From Hippophae tibetana (lineage: Eukaryota; Streptophyta; Magnoliopsida; Rosales; Elaeagnaceae): 64,000 nucleotides of DNA. The notes under the pieces were generated by a model. That model saw nothing but the letters and a program-made list of their open reading frames with translations. It did not search any database and was not told the DNA's origin. The position numbers and the translations under genes were made by a program. The DNA lies in NCBI GenBank assembly GCA_037013495.1, contig CM072811.1:20706159-20770158 (forward strand), given 5' to 3'. Each line of letters begins with the position of its first letter. Position 1 is the stretch's first letter. Below, piece after piece: positions 11,954-25,100 of the stretch.

Positions 11954-14900
11954 TCATTGAACTGGATTCATTTGAAAGGTTGAAGGCATAGTAGTTTTCT
12001 TTGATCTTTTCATCCATCTCAGTATTTCTAAAACTATAACAGAAAGAAGAACTAAACCAACAACAAAACCATAACCTATCTTCCAATCATTTCCTGCACT
12101 TCCAATTTTGATTCCCAACACTATATTCAAAGCTCCAAAGAATAAAGCAATCCTTCCAAACCAATGGTGATAGCAGTTCCAATAACGCCGAATCCTAACC
12201 TCCTTGCTCGGCCGTAGAAAGAATGCCAATACCTAATTAGGTTCACAACTCATTTGAGATTTCCAAATAATGTGAGTTATGTGAATAGACTTTATTAAAG
12301 ATCAAATATCACTCCTCTTAAGATGTGAAGGTTTGGCATTAGATGCCAAGCTATATGTGGTTTAGGGTTTGTTTGCAAAAGTGTTTCTGATAGCTAAAAA
12401 ACATTTTTGAATCAAACAATTCTTTTCTTTATTTTGCTAAAAGTACTTTTATGGCTCATAAAGCATAAATTACATAATCTAAAAACTACTAACCTGAAGA
12501 ATGCTAAGAACGAGAACAAAGATCCCAATGCCTCTGTGTGTTGGGAAATGGGCTCCTATTTTATCATAAAGTTGCTTTCCCAATATTACACCAGCTAGTC
12601 CAATGACAAATCCCAGAAACTGAATGACTGAATGAAGATAGTACCAAAGTGGATCTTTGTGCTTGAAGTACCTGGGTGTAATAGCTCCCAAGGGAAGGAT
12701 TAGACCCCATCCAATTAAACCCAATATCCCATGATTCCTCTTCATCTCAGCAATGTTGCTTGGTGCATTAGTTGCAGAACCTGTGAAAGAGTAATGTTTA
12801 TTTGTTTTTTTGCTTTGAGACTCTTAAAACTGCTTCTGATAGTAAAAAAAATGTTTTTGAACCTAAAAAATTCATAAGTGCTTTTCGGTGCACAAACCAA
12901 AGGTGCTTTCTTTTGAAAGAAATCACTTTTAACAAAAGCAGAATCTTAAGTCATAAGTGTCTATGCGTGACATGATATTTTTGCAAAAAAGAAAAAATGA
13001 GCAATACCATACCTGCAGAGAAATCGAAGCTGAGGGTTGTTTTATCATCATGTAAAGATAAGTGAGAATGCTTTGGATGTGAAAATCCAAAAGCAAAGAT
13101 AAGAGGCTGATGACCAAGATGAGCATTGAACTTCAATTGAAATGCTAAGTAGAGTCTAGCACCATGAAGCACAACAGAAGATGGAACCCCAGTGAGTGGC
13201 AATTCACCTTCGTCAGCTATAACTAATGACTTCTTCTTACCTTGCAAATAGTATTGTTTATGTCTTGCTTCTCCTTTTTTATTCACCCATCCTACCATAG
13301 CACTTGACCCAACCATTAATCCATCTTTTGAAAAACCCATTCCTATCCATCCAGTTGTGTATACAGCAGATACTATTATGTTCATTACATGATCATCATT
13401 TTGGGAGTACTGCAACCAAAGAGTTGAGGCATTTTGTTCAGTTACAAAGACTAACTACAGTGCAATACATTTTGATTATGCAGTTCGGGCCCTAAAAGAA
13501 ACAATTTACATATTCCCCTTTTAATGTGCTACTTTTGTGTCACCAATTAGTGAACATGTAAATAAAAAGTTCACATTTTATACCATAAGAGTTCACAATT
13601 TTAACTATTTTTACCCACATGTTTGCTGCATATTAGTGATATATATAACCGCATATCGAAAATGTTATAGGAAAATTGAACTGACCCTAAATAGCTTGTT
13701 TTGGGAGTTTGGACTCTAAAATTGCTATTACAACCTATCCATAACTTATGCACAATCCTATTACCAAACAGTCTGGTTATGCAGTTTGGGCCATACATTA
13801 ATTGTGCGTTTGTAGAGTTTGGGTAAAAAATGTCTCAAATTTGCGGGTACAATTTATGCACCACCAATACATAACACATCCGCAACATTAACTCATACAA
13901 AACAACAATGAACTCTCTTAGCCAAAATCAATCTCTCTGTTTTTTTCTCGTCAACAAACTTAACCCTAAGATTGATCAATCAAAGATGTAAAAGCATCTG
14001 GTAGCTTCACTTACTTTGTAGATCATCACGGTCTCTATCAGGGCCTACGATGATGATTTTGAGCATGTTATTGTAATAAGATTATGGATCTGGTTCTCCC
14101 GCGTTCTGTTCATATTTTTCAGTTCACACTCACCTGCTAGCAAGCCTGTGAGGATCGTCCACCACATCGTTTATACGGCGCAAGAAGAAAACATCCTCTT
14201 GGATCGACTCTCTTAGATCGATCATCTTTTGCGTTCATCTTCAACCCCTCAATATTAGTCGTCTAATTGTTCAAAGAACTAGCTCTTCCCTTACGCAACC
14301 CTATAAAAAGTACAAAACTTATCCGGAAATAGATCTTGCAGCGATCCCGGCCCGTTCGAGTCCCTCAAAGACCAGCGCTCGCACCTCAAGTCTGACATTC
14401 ACAGATTCAATCGAGGCAAATTGGGGTTATTCTCGGTAAATTTCTTGCTCATCTCTTTGCCGTTTCTGTTGAAGATTTCGATCTTCCTGTTGCAAATGCG
14501 ATTTGTTTTCGTGTAGTTTTATTTATGTAGAAAGTTATGAACTAATTTTCTCTAAAACAACTCAAAGAAGAAGAATTGTCATGCACTTATAACCGATATT
14601 TGTCTTGGTTTCTTTGTCGACGTGAGACAAACACCCTTCTTAACATCGGACGGAACACCATAAAGATCAATTGACCGAGAAGGGACTATCAATTGAACCT
14701 AAGACCCATTTTCATTTTAAAAGAGCTTTTAAAAAAACAGGGTTGTTATGATTTTATAACTAACATTTATCTGATTTTTTTTTATCGATGTAAGACATTC
14801 AATAGTTTCTTTCCGAGAGTTTGATCTTATTAGAATCATCTTTTTTCGTGAGTATTATCTCACTAGAATAGTGTCAATGATGTTTTTTATAGCTTTGTTT

Positions 14901-17900
14901 TCTTATATTCGTGGGGTACCTTTGTGGTGGAATTATTGTGATTGATAGTATTGATATTATGAATGCTTTGTTTGATGTTGATTAATTGTGTTATCTTAAG
15001 GTCGTTTTCTATTTATTATTTTTGTAAATAAATACAAAAGGCTATTTTTTTCATTAATATATAAAATAAAGTGTTTGAAAGATAAAATAGATAATCATTC
15101 ATAGAGAAAAAGGAAATTTTAATTGTGATTTTAATTTCATAATTAAAACATGAATTATTTATAATAAGTTTTAAGAATAACTAGTTGGATAGTTATAGCT
15201 TTAATTATAGATTCTTTGATTTTGGATATATTAATAAAAGGTTTTTAAATAAATTAAAGTTTATTGAACGTGTTGAAGAATTTAGTTTGGTATATGATTA
15301 CAACGAGTTCTATCAACTTTATTTCAAAAGTGCAATAAATTGGATTTTTGTGTAATGGAGGCTAAAATAACTACTTAGGGATGCACAGTACTATTCTTTT
15401 CATTTTGCTTTATCTGTTGTGCAGTGCATTATAAGAGAATTATTTAGATTTTTTAGTAGACAATGCAAATAATCTTTTAACTTTATATATTGGATATTAA
15501 GTAATAAAATTTCTCGTTTAACAAAAAATAAAATAAAAAATAATACATAACATATTCATAATCATGAGTAAAATATCTTATTACCTTATATAACTTATGC
15601 ACATAGTATAACTAGAAATGTCAAATAAGTTGTTCAACTTATTTAAGATTGATCTATTGAGATTGTGAGCTAAAAAAGTCCAATTAATTTAACTTATAAA
15701 TTTAAATGAAGAGTATACTTAAGTTTATTGGCAGCTTATTTGAACTTTGGTAATTCATTAACTCATTTGACATATTTGAGGTTTGATAGTTCATTAGCTC
15801 ATTTGATAAAAATAAGTTGAATTAAAAGATTAACAAATAAGAGAAAAAACTATGAAGTTATCAAAATATAATTGTTAATTATTACTTCAAATGTGATAAA
15901 AAAATACTAATATCAATCAAATCATAAACAGAAAAAATAACAACTAATTTTTTGAAAATAAAAAAATTAAATTAAATTTATATTAAAATATTTTAATAAA
16001 TATAGAATTTTAAGATAAATAGTAAGTTAAAATTTAACATATATAATATATAAGGATTATGAGTGTTAGTTATTTTTGTGGACAAAATATTTACTTGTAA
16101 ATTTGTTTTTAGACCTGCTATCAAGTTTATCAAGAAAAACCGAAAAAATCTTCAAGTTTCAAATATTCGTACTTTAGGTATGTTTTTTATAACTACGACA
16201 GATAAGATTGCATTTATACATTTAATAGTATATGTTCATAAATCTAAAATTATTTTTGGTGTTTAAATATTTTTTATGTGTCTTAATATTTTTAAGTTGT
16301 GATTTTAAAAAAAATATATCTTTTAATGGTTTGAATGGGCTTTAAAAAAATTAAAGTCAAAATGAATTTAACTCTATTACTATTAATTATTATAATTATC
16401 TATATAAAGATACGTTAAGCTGTGAGAGAGACAACAAAAATATATGTGCTGGGAAAAAAAATTAAATTGGAGCTGCCGATTACAACCAAAAGAACAATGG
16501 TTGAATAAAATAAAAACCTACCGAATCCATAGAAGGAATCGCAACCTACTGAAGAAGAAAACAAAAAAAAAATAAAAAGAACGGTACAACAATTGTCAAT
16601 CTAACGTGAGTTCTTGCTTGCTTTGGCGGCATTAAAGTTACAAATTAAATTTATATATATATATTATAGCAAGCTTTGAAGTAAGTATGATATAATTAAT
16701 ATATATATATATATATATATTGAAAGGTAGTTACGAAGTTAAAAAGGAAATAATTAATATATATTGATTTTTTTAATTAATTTAATTCTTTTGGATTAGA
16801 TGTTTATATATTTAAATTAAATAATTTTATGTGTAATCATGATTATTTGATTTGAGTATTAAATTTTAAGGAAGTTATTTTTATTGAATCTGTAATTAAT
16901 CTTTTTGTTCTAAAATTTTCTAGTTGATTTGATTTAAATGACATATATTTTGAATCATCTAGTTACGATTATTTATTGTTAAATCCACTCTAGAGCACAC
17001 GAGCACTTGTGTTTTTTTGTGCTAATTATTTTGCAGTTGATTTATGAACGATCTAATTTGCGGGGAGTTTATTGGAACATTGGTCTGAAAACCGCTCACG
17101 CTAATATTGGAAAATGTGAAAACAAAGCAAAGACTCGTAAGTAAAGTACATTGAGGCAGTATCTTAGGGAGGGTAGCATAAGACCGAGTTTGTACTTGAA
17201 CATTTGATTTTCGTAGTGGAAAGTTAGGTGGTCCGGTAGACCGGTGGTTTTCTTTTTAGGTCATAGTTGTGACTTAGGTTGTTTCCACCTAACAATATCG
17301 TGTGTTATTATTTCCGCACTTTACCCTTACACACGATTGCATATTTGACCGTTTTGTTTAAGTTATTAAATTATAAATTAGTAAAAATTAAAAATAATCT
17401 ATTCACCCCCTCTAGATTAATCATATCCATATCTTATAAACTTTCACAATATAATTGAGATTATTAGCTTAATTTTCAAATAAACTTTCAATGATTAACT
17501 CAGTTAATCTCGTATATAAATGAGTTGAGTGAAACTTAATACATTTAAAAATTAGATACGTTAAAATAAATTGAACTTTAACAACTTCAATCAGTTAAAC
17601 TCATTTGAGACTTATACGTGTAACTACAAAAATCAAACCTTAGAAGAAACTTGCTGAAGTTGTAAAAATATAACAAAACCTACTACGAAGAAATGGACGA
17701 GGAGAAAAGACTTACCCTCAAAACAAAAGTATTCCATATAGGCCTACAGATGATGTTAGAGAGATTTCCATACGGAGGTAGTAGAAAACTACCCAGATCA
17801 GTATTACAAAGCTCTGTTTCTTTACCTCCAAATCCAGCTCTCCCAAAACTTCCATAATCAGCTTTTACACAAATAATACTCTCCAAAATAATAAATTTGA

Positions 17901-17964
17901 TAGCACATAAGAATACCAAAAATCTTGAAACCAAAACCGAGAAAGATCTCATGTTTTCCATCAT
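11954..17964 (-). CDS. Cytochrome b561 and DOMON domain-containing protein
   Basis: Four exons on the minus strand, 17964-17716, 13409-13013, 12780-12494 and 12232-11954 (stop TGA), join in frame to 403 residues. All introns are GT-AG. Residues 1 to about 35 form a hydrophobic signal peptide. A DOMON domain follows (about 50-212; VYTTGWIGMGFSKDGLMVGS, QYYLQG), then a five- to six-helix b561 core (about 232-395). The four expected haem-ligating histidines are visible: His232 (NHGILG), His265 (YYLHSV), His297 (HRGIG) and His333/334 (YHHWFGR). The family (CYBDOM, like At3g61750) moves electrons across membranes, probably ascorbate-linked, with the DOMON side outside the cytosol. The tail is basic (RWMKRSKK). 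The start is the first of two adjacent ATGs, and the upstream minus-strand sequence is CT-rich, like a 5' UTR. The first intron is 4306 bp and carries retroelement debris. Family assignment is sure; substrate is not. Confidence 0.93.
13860..16919. other. Interior of the large first intron of the b561/DOMON gene
   Basis: Around 14000-14500 the composition is clearly less AT-rich than its surroundings. There is a CCCTATAAAAAG motif near 14302 and a TCTCG|GTAAATTTC donor-like site near 14430, as in a promoter plus leader. No coding sequence follows. From 14900 to 16900 it is AT-rich with an (AT)n run at about 16697-16720. Nothing else is recognised. Confidence 0.4.
16920..17430 (+). mobile_element. 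Truncated Sirevirus-type LTR in the intron
   Basis: This block follows the same order of phrases as the LTR ends at 55.3-55.8, 61.7-62.2 and 62.7-63.2 kb: AATCATCTAGTTA..GATTATT, then CTCGTAAGTA, a TAGTGGA..AGTTAGGTGGTCC..AGACC segment, GGTTGTTTCCACCTAA, ACACGATTGCAT, and a final TATTCACCCCCTCTAG. No PBS or coding region follows, so it is a solo or truncated LTR. It is an old fossil. Confidence 0.6.
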
Positions 17965-20900
17965 TAGAACCTACAAAATTTGTAATGGGATCTAAGGCTC
18001 ATAACAAGTTGTTGAAGCTGAAGAAGATAAGTGAGTGAAAGAGAAAGTTGGCAGTTGGTAGGTTTTAGTTTCTTGGTTATGAAGCTTGGATTTGATGGAG
18101 TTTTGTTGGTGCATGGTGGGGTTAGCGTTTGGTGTTTGCAAGTTATCATAGTTCCCGCCAATTCTTTATTTGCGTTTGGTGAATTTTATGTAAGAGTAAA
18201 TGTCTTTGGAATTTTACGAGTTCCATCAACTAGAGAATTTTAAAATATTTTGAGGGTTGTCACATTTGTTCGTTTCATATATTAATTCTTTGATATTATA
18301 TTGAAACTTGTCAAACATTTCTAAAATGATTAATAATTTTTTTATATATTTATTATTTAACATATTAGAAATCAAAATAGATTGTTGAACTAAAGAATTA
18401 TTGGTAATGGACACCTATGTATGGTTGGTGACGAGTGCCTTTTGCAATAAAGCATTGTTCTGTTGGTTGGGTCTTGTAGTAACTATAATACAATGTTTAA
18501 GATGAATGATTCCTTGTAGAATAACAAGAAATCAAAGACAACATACATAATACATTCTCAAGGAGGCAATGTTTTTAACGAAAATCATGTAAGTTTGAAC
18601 TTGCAACTTTTTTTGAGTTATAATAATATGTCATATATTAAACTTTAAGCATCCATCTATATATAGGGATAGAACAAATTGATATTTACCATTGATTAAA
18701 ATGTATGTTATGTAAATATAAATACAAATAGAGATAAAATTGACATTTGGTAACCCCAAACTTAAATTTTTGGTTCCATATCTGTTCATGTATAATTGAG
18801 TTTCTAAGCAAGCCTAAACATATGCTGTTCTATATATCCAGAACTACCATAATAGTCCCCCGTATTGATTTTTGATAGTTTTCTTAAGGTTTATTTAAGC
18901 ATTTTATTTTTTAATATCTATTTAAAATATATTCTATTATATTATTTAAAATATTAATATTAATTTTCATTCTTTAACTATTTAACATATATTTTTAAAT
19001 AAAATAAAAAATATCATATGTAAAAATAAATAAAATTAAATATAATTATTTAAATTGTGTTTTAATATTAAGTGTATTTATATAATTTGATTAACTATAT
19101 TTTTATATTATAATAATCATTTTTGTCTCACATCTAATTTATTATAATTTTTTTAAAAAAAAATCGAATTTTTACATATAATTACAAATATTCAGCTTAA
19201 AAATAAATGTTAAAAACTATGTACTGTGTTCAAATAAACACATGTTCAATGAATACTCATTCAAATGCATTTTGAATACCTTCATTTGGCCATTTGAACA
19301 TGTGATCATATTTTAATTTCAAATAAACGGATGTTTAGATGATATATGACCAAAAGATAAGTTCAGTTGAACTAATATTCATTATGTATATACAAATTAG
19401 ACAAATAATATGAATATGTTTTCATATTTTTTTTAGTAAGTGAATACATATTGATTAATTGCAAACATTATATAGATCTCGTACTTAACATGTGTTCAAA
19501 ACTAAAAAAATTGAACACGTTTAGCTTAACTAATTTTTTTTATAAAAAAATGTTTTATTTGACATGCAAAAATTAAACCATTTTTTGTAGTAGTAAAAAC
19601 ATTATATCTTATTAACATAATACATAAAATTAAGACAGAAGATCAAAAGAAATAAAGGAAAATTTTCAGAATTATATGAAGCCAATTCAAAACGTGGAAA
19701 AAAAAAGCAGACACATTTAAATGATTCAAAGAAATAATAGAAAATTAAAAACTTTTACAAAAGTTAAAAAAAAAAACCAACGTGAATTTAAAAAAATTTG
19801 ATTCAAATTTTCATTTCCTAGAGATTTTTCACACATTATGTTTAATGAATGACATTTACAGTTATTTTACTATTCCTTTCTTTTTACATCATTTCTAAAT
19901 TTTTAAATACATGTTTTAATATTTTTAACTTATTTTATACTCTCTTCGAACTTTCTTCTTTTTCTATCGTCTAAACATTCAACAACTTCTCCTATATTCT
20001 ATGTTTCTCTTATTGATAATCTTAATTAAGATTTTTGTATATTTTTCTTTTTGTATTATTTACGTTTTATGTTTCTAACGTATTGGATATGTTACAAATA
20101 TATTCATAATATTTATAAGTTTCAAATATACTCCTATTATATTCAAAACTCTAAAATTATATACATATTTAGTATAAATACGTTAGAGTTTATAAATATT
20201 ATGGACATGTTTGTAACAAATATATATCATTTTAGAGTTTTAAATACTTTATGAGTATGTTTACAACTTTGTAAGCGTTATATACCAATTTGTTATAAAA
20301 TCAACATTTGAAGGACATAAAACCTAATTAACCATTTTCTTTTACACATTTTTAATGATTATAAAAATGATAAAATTAAGGTTTAGGTTCATTCAAGTTC
20401 CAAACAAAGAGCTTGGTAAATAATCATTATGATATAAATATTAATGCTTGTAATCATGGTCCTATAGGTTGTATATGTTTAACTATATATTGAGTTGTAC
20501 ATATAAATTAATTTTTTTATTGTTTCAATCTAATTTTTGTCTTTATACAATCTGCATTGATTAGAGGTAATACAATGAAATTTAGAGGAGATCTAAGACT
20601 CACTTTGTGATTATAAGAAAATAGAATGTTTAATTGTGATTTTCTATTATGTGTAAGATATCGTATCTAAATCACATGTGATTGTCTACATATGTGAATA
20701 TATATGTAAGAAAAAGAGTTAATTATTTATCTTAATATGATTAATTTATTGTAATATAGTAAAAAATTATATCTATTATCTCTTTAGGATAATTAATTGA
20801 TAATTATTCAACATTTATCTATTTATTAAGATTATCTCGTTATCATGACTATATGATAACTTAGTGTTTGTTACACTTGTGAGTATCCTTATGGAGTAAA

Positions 20901-20999
20901 ATAACTATTTATTTGTCAATATACAAAATTACAACAAACAATTACTATTATTCATTTAGTTACATATATTATCCATTTTACTTTTTATTTATTTATTTA

Positions 21000-21031
<32 letters not shown>

Positions 21032-22146
21032 ATAAAATAATATTTTAAAAATATTTAAAGTAATTAAATTTATGGAAATTTAAAATTAGATGAATCTAAT
21101 TTTATTATTACTAAACTTGAAATATATTGAATTGGACCGAGCAGAATAAAAGATCAAATATTTTGAATGTTAAATTTTCTGGCTAGTATTTTTTTAGTAC
21201 AAATATGCAAGGTGCTATATACATGCTGCTATTAATTTATAAATAAATCACTGCTTTCCTCTAAAAAGAAGTTAAATGGAGTGAGTAGGGTGACATATAT
21301 TTCTTTTAATAATTAATTTAGGTGACAGGGTTTTGATACTGTTAATTACTTTATTTATGAAATATTGTATTTGATATATATATATATATAAGAAAAGTTT
21401 TGCATCATATTTGATTTAATTTTAGGAAAACTTATCTTTCTTTCTTTTCCTTCTATTTTTTTCTTTTTAAAGCCTTCTTTTCTACGATTTTGAGCTTGTT
21501 ATTAAGTTTTACTTGTCCTAAATTAAAGAAGAAATCAACGCTATTTGTTTTTTTTGGGTACTTAGGTAGTATTTATATCTTAAAACAATTAAATATTGTC
21601 TTTTAAATTTAATTCCAAAACAAGTTTTTTAGGATTTGTTTTAATTGTCAATTGTGTGCACATTTTAAAAATAAAAGTAATTATTTATATACTTATAACT
21701 AAGATTTGAATCTTAGATTTTTTAGTACCTCATTGTTAAAAGTAATTATTTATTATTAAAATTTAAAGTAAATTTTTTAAAAAAACCTAAAAAATAATGG
21801 ACAGCGTATTAGACCTCTCAAATCTTATTATTACAAAAAAAAAACTTACTTGTTCTTCTAGATATTAACTTACTGTCATATTATAAAAATAATGATTTTT
21901 TGATAATTCTTTGTATATACTCATGTAATTCATTTTATCTTGGATTTATTAAAAATAATAAAATTATTTTTGTATAATATTGAAACAATTCTCACAAAAT
22001 CTTAAGTTTTTGGTAAAAGAGCTAACATTAATTTCATTGACTCTATATATTATACAAACTAAACACTTGCAAATAATTGGAGTTATTAGACATTAAACAT
22101 AATATTTTTAACTTTGATATCATGTTAGAAGTTATTGGAAAATAAA
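17965..22146. other. AT-rich intergenic region upstream of the b561/DOMON gene
   Basis: The first ~200 bases are probably promoter and leader of the minus-strand gene, with no convincing TATA box. The rest has no gene. It contains (TTTA)n and (TA)n microsatellites at about 20985-21031 and 21376-21391, and a 400 bp block at 21290-21700 that recurs at 36830-37215. At about 22115-22130 a PBS-like sequence in reverse orientation hints at a further minus-strand LTR relic. Confidence 0.5.
21290..21700 (+). repeat. Dispersed direct repeat, copy 1 (second copy at 36830-37215)
   Basis: Shared landmarks in the same order are TTTAGGTGACRG.GGTTT, TTTTGCATCATATTT..T.TAATTTTAGGA, CTTTTTAAAG.CTTCTT, TACGATTTTG.GCTTGT, ATTAAGTTT..TTTGTCC, TAGTATTTATATCT.AAAACAATTAAATA and GGATTTGTTTTAATTG.CAA. 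Identity is roughly 75-80% by eye. No TIR, LTR or coding capacity is visible. Confidence 0.6.
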
Positions 22147-25100
22147 TATTGGAATAATTTCAATTAATTACAACATATATAGGTTTATCTGTGACATAAA
22201 TATAAATTGAATAATAGATTGTCAAATATCTAGCTAGACCCATTATGAAGTGATCAAATTAAATATTATTTATCGTGTTCAATATGTGTTATGAGAAGTG
22301 AGACATTTAATGTGTAGAATACGTATTAATAACTTTATAATTTAATGATAGAACATTGTCATAGTTGAACCGTTAAATTTTTATTTTAGTTCGAATATTT
22401 ATGGTTTGGATTTTTTTTAAGAATATTAATAAGTTTGAACTAAATCATGTTTTAAATAAATATTTTGTCAATCAAAATATCAAGTCATTATGAAGGCTTT
22501 AAATTAATATATATTTTGAAAAATGATTGACCAAGGTATCATCTTGCCAAAGTAAGCTCTCATACCGACGTTGATCATTTTCCAATTGATACACAGAAGA
22601 TATACATATGGTGGTTGGTTATTGGACTAACCTAAAGGAAAGACAATAGTCAAGTATTGTATGTGTATACTTATGGTAATGAATGGGTAATAGTCATTAA
22701 GTTTTGGATGTAATTAGTTAATTATCCCAAAGGAAGGTTGACTAATTGACATCAAATGGACTGTTATATTCAAATGTTACACCTATTTATCTTAAAATAA
22801 TGATTGACTCCAAATAGCACTTATTCTTTGAAGATACTTAGTAGATGTAATATGCCTTATTTTGTTTTTATAATTATTTGGCCATTTGATTAGTTCTTTG
22901 TGAATATTTTCAACAAAAATTATTGATCTTATAGCCAACATCAATAACATTCTGATGTTGACGGGTTTTAATTACAAGGATTGGAAGATAATCTAGAGAT
23001 TATCCTTGGGTGCCTTAACTTGGATATAGCGTTGCAGTAGGCCAAACCACTTGTGCCTGTTGAAACTAGTTTTGAAAAGGAACAAAATGCATATGCAAGG
23101 TGGATGAGGTTAAATCGCTTGTGTCTCTAAGTCATGCAGAAGACCATTCTTAAAAGTTTTAGGGGATCAGTTTCTGATTCCACTCTTATTAAATACTATA
23201 TTAAGGAACTTGAGCAGGGGTTTATCTGGAATAAGAAGGCTAGAATGGGCCTTCTATTAAACAAACTCTACATAATGAAGTACAATGGTAAGAGAAATGT
23301 CAGAGAGCACATTATTGAAATGATGCATACCACTTCAAAACTAAAGGGACATAAGCTAGTTATATCGAATGATATGCTATTCTATTTGGCCCTTAACTCT
23401 CTTATTGCCTCATTTGGACAATTCATGGTGATTTACAACTGTCAGAAGGAATCATGGATAGTTAATGAACTCATCCCGCACTATGTTCAAGAGGAAGAGA
23501 GATTGAAGTTAGACAAGAGCGAAAGTGCAAACATTACTTCTACCTTTAAGGGAAAAAGGAAATAGAAACGTGGCCAATTCAGATGTTGCAACTACAAGTT
23601 CGCAGAAGAAGCCCATTAAGGACAAGAAAATGGTTAGCGGATTGGAGCCGAATAAATAAAAGAAGAAATGATGTTTCTTCTATGGATTTGAAGAGCATGT
23701 GAAGAAGAATTGTACCAACTATCATGCATGGAGTGCCAAGAAAGGTATTAATTTTTCTTTTGTTTGTGAAGAAGTTAATACAGTTTCAGAGTATGTAGAT
23801 ACATGGTGGGTAGATTCATGTGCAACTACTCATATCTCTGTGTCTATGTAAGGTTGTCGAAGTTACCGGAAGCCAAGTGATGGTGCAAGATACATCTATG
23901 TGGGCGATGGAAACAAGGCAGAAGTTGAAGCTATAGGGCATTTTAGATTACTTTTGAAAACTAGCTTGTATTTTGATTTGTTTGATACTTTTGTTGTATC
24001 GTCTTTTAGGCATAACTTAATTTCTATTTCTACATTGAGCAAATTAGGTTTTACTTGTTTATTTGGAGATAGAAAGTTTGGTTTGTATCAAAACTCCAAT
24101 ATAGTTGCTTATGGTTTTCTATCTGTTTAAGATTCTATTGCTTCTTATAATGAGACCGTGAACAATGAAATTCGAAACGTTAGATGAAAATTAACACATT
24201 AGGATTCAACTGCACTTTAGAATAAGCGTTTAGGTCATATTTCTCAACAGAGAATTACACATCTTATTCAAAGTAATATTCTATGGCCTTTATACATGTC
24301 AAATCTCGGTCCGTACATTAAGTGAGCAAAGGGAAAATAAAAAAGCATGGGTAAATATACAACCAATTGTATGAAAGACGTCCTTGAGCTAATACATACA
24401 TACATATGTATGCCATTCCCTACAACTACTAGGAATGTGCATGTATATTTTATCAATTTCATTGACGATTATTCTAGATATGGTTATATATTTTTAATTA
24501 AAGAAAAGGCTAAAACTTTGGGCACATTTTAATCCTTCAAAGCTGAAGTTGAGTTATAGCTTAACAAAAGGATTAAAAGCGCCACATCAGATTATGGTAC
24601 ATAATACTATGGTCGGTATGACGGCTCAAGAGATCACCGTCTATGGCCTTTTTCTAAATTTATAGAGGAAAATAGAATTATACCATAGTATACAATGCCA
24701 GGTTTCCCCACAATGAATGGTGTGGCTGAAAGGCATAATCAAACATTAATGGAGATGGTGTATAGTATAATTTCTCATACCTCGCTTCCATTGAACCTCT
24801 GGGGAGAAGCACTTAAGACAACAACATATATTCTAAATCAGGTACCAACTAAGGCAACGAACAAAACTCCATATGAATTATGGACCAGGAAGAAGCCTAA
24901 TCTCCAACACTTTAGAATATGGGGTTCTCTGGCTCAAAACTTGGCCTTATAGGCCACAAGAGAAAAAGCTGGACAAAAGGATAGTTAGTTGCTATTTTTT
25001 TGGATATATGGAAAGGTCCCGAGGGTATAAGTTTTTTTATCCCACTAATAAAACAATGTTCAAGACAAATATAGTTAAGTTCTTTGAGGATGTTATGGTT

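Noticed and set aside
14350-14366. GTTCGAGTCC, matching the tRNA/SINE B box
   Set aside because: No A box at the right distance upstream and no cloverleaf can be drawn, so no tRNA or SINE is called.
20051-20254. 67-codon frame rich in Tyr, Ile and Asn
   Set aside because: Its composition is what AT-rich non-coding DNA gives; no motif is visible.
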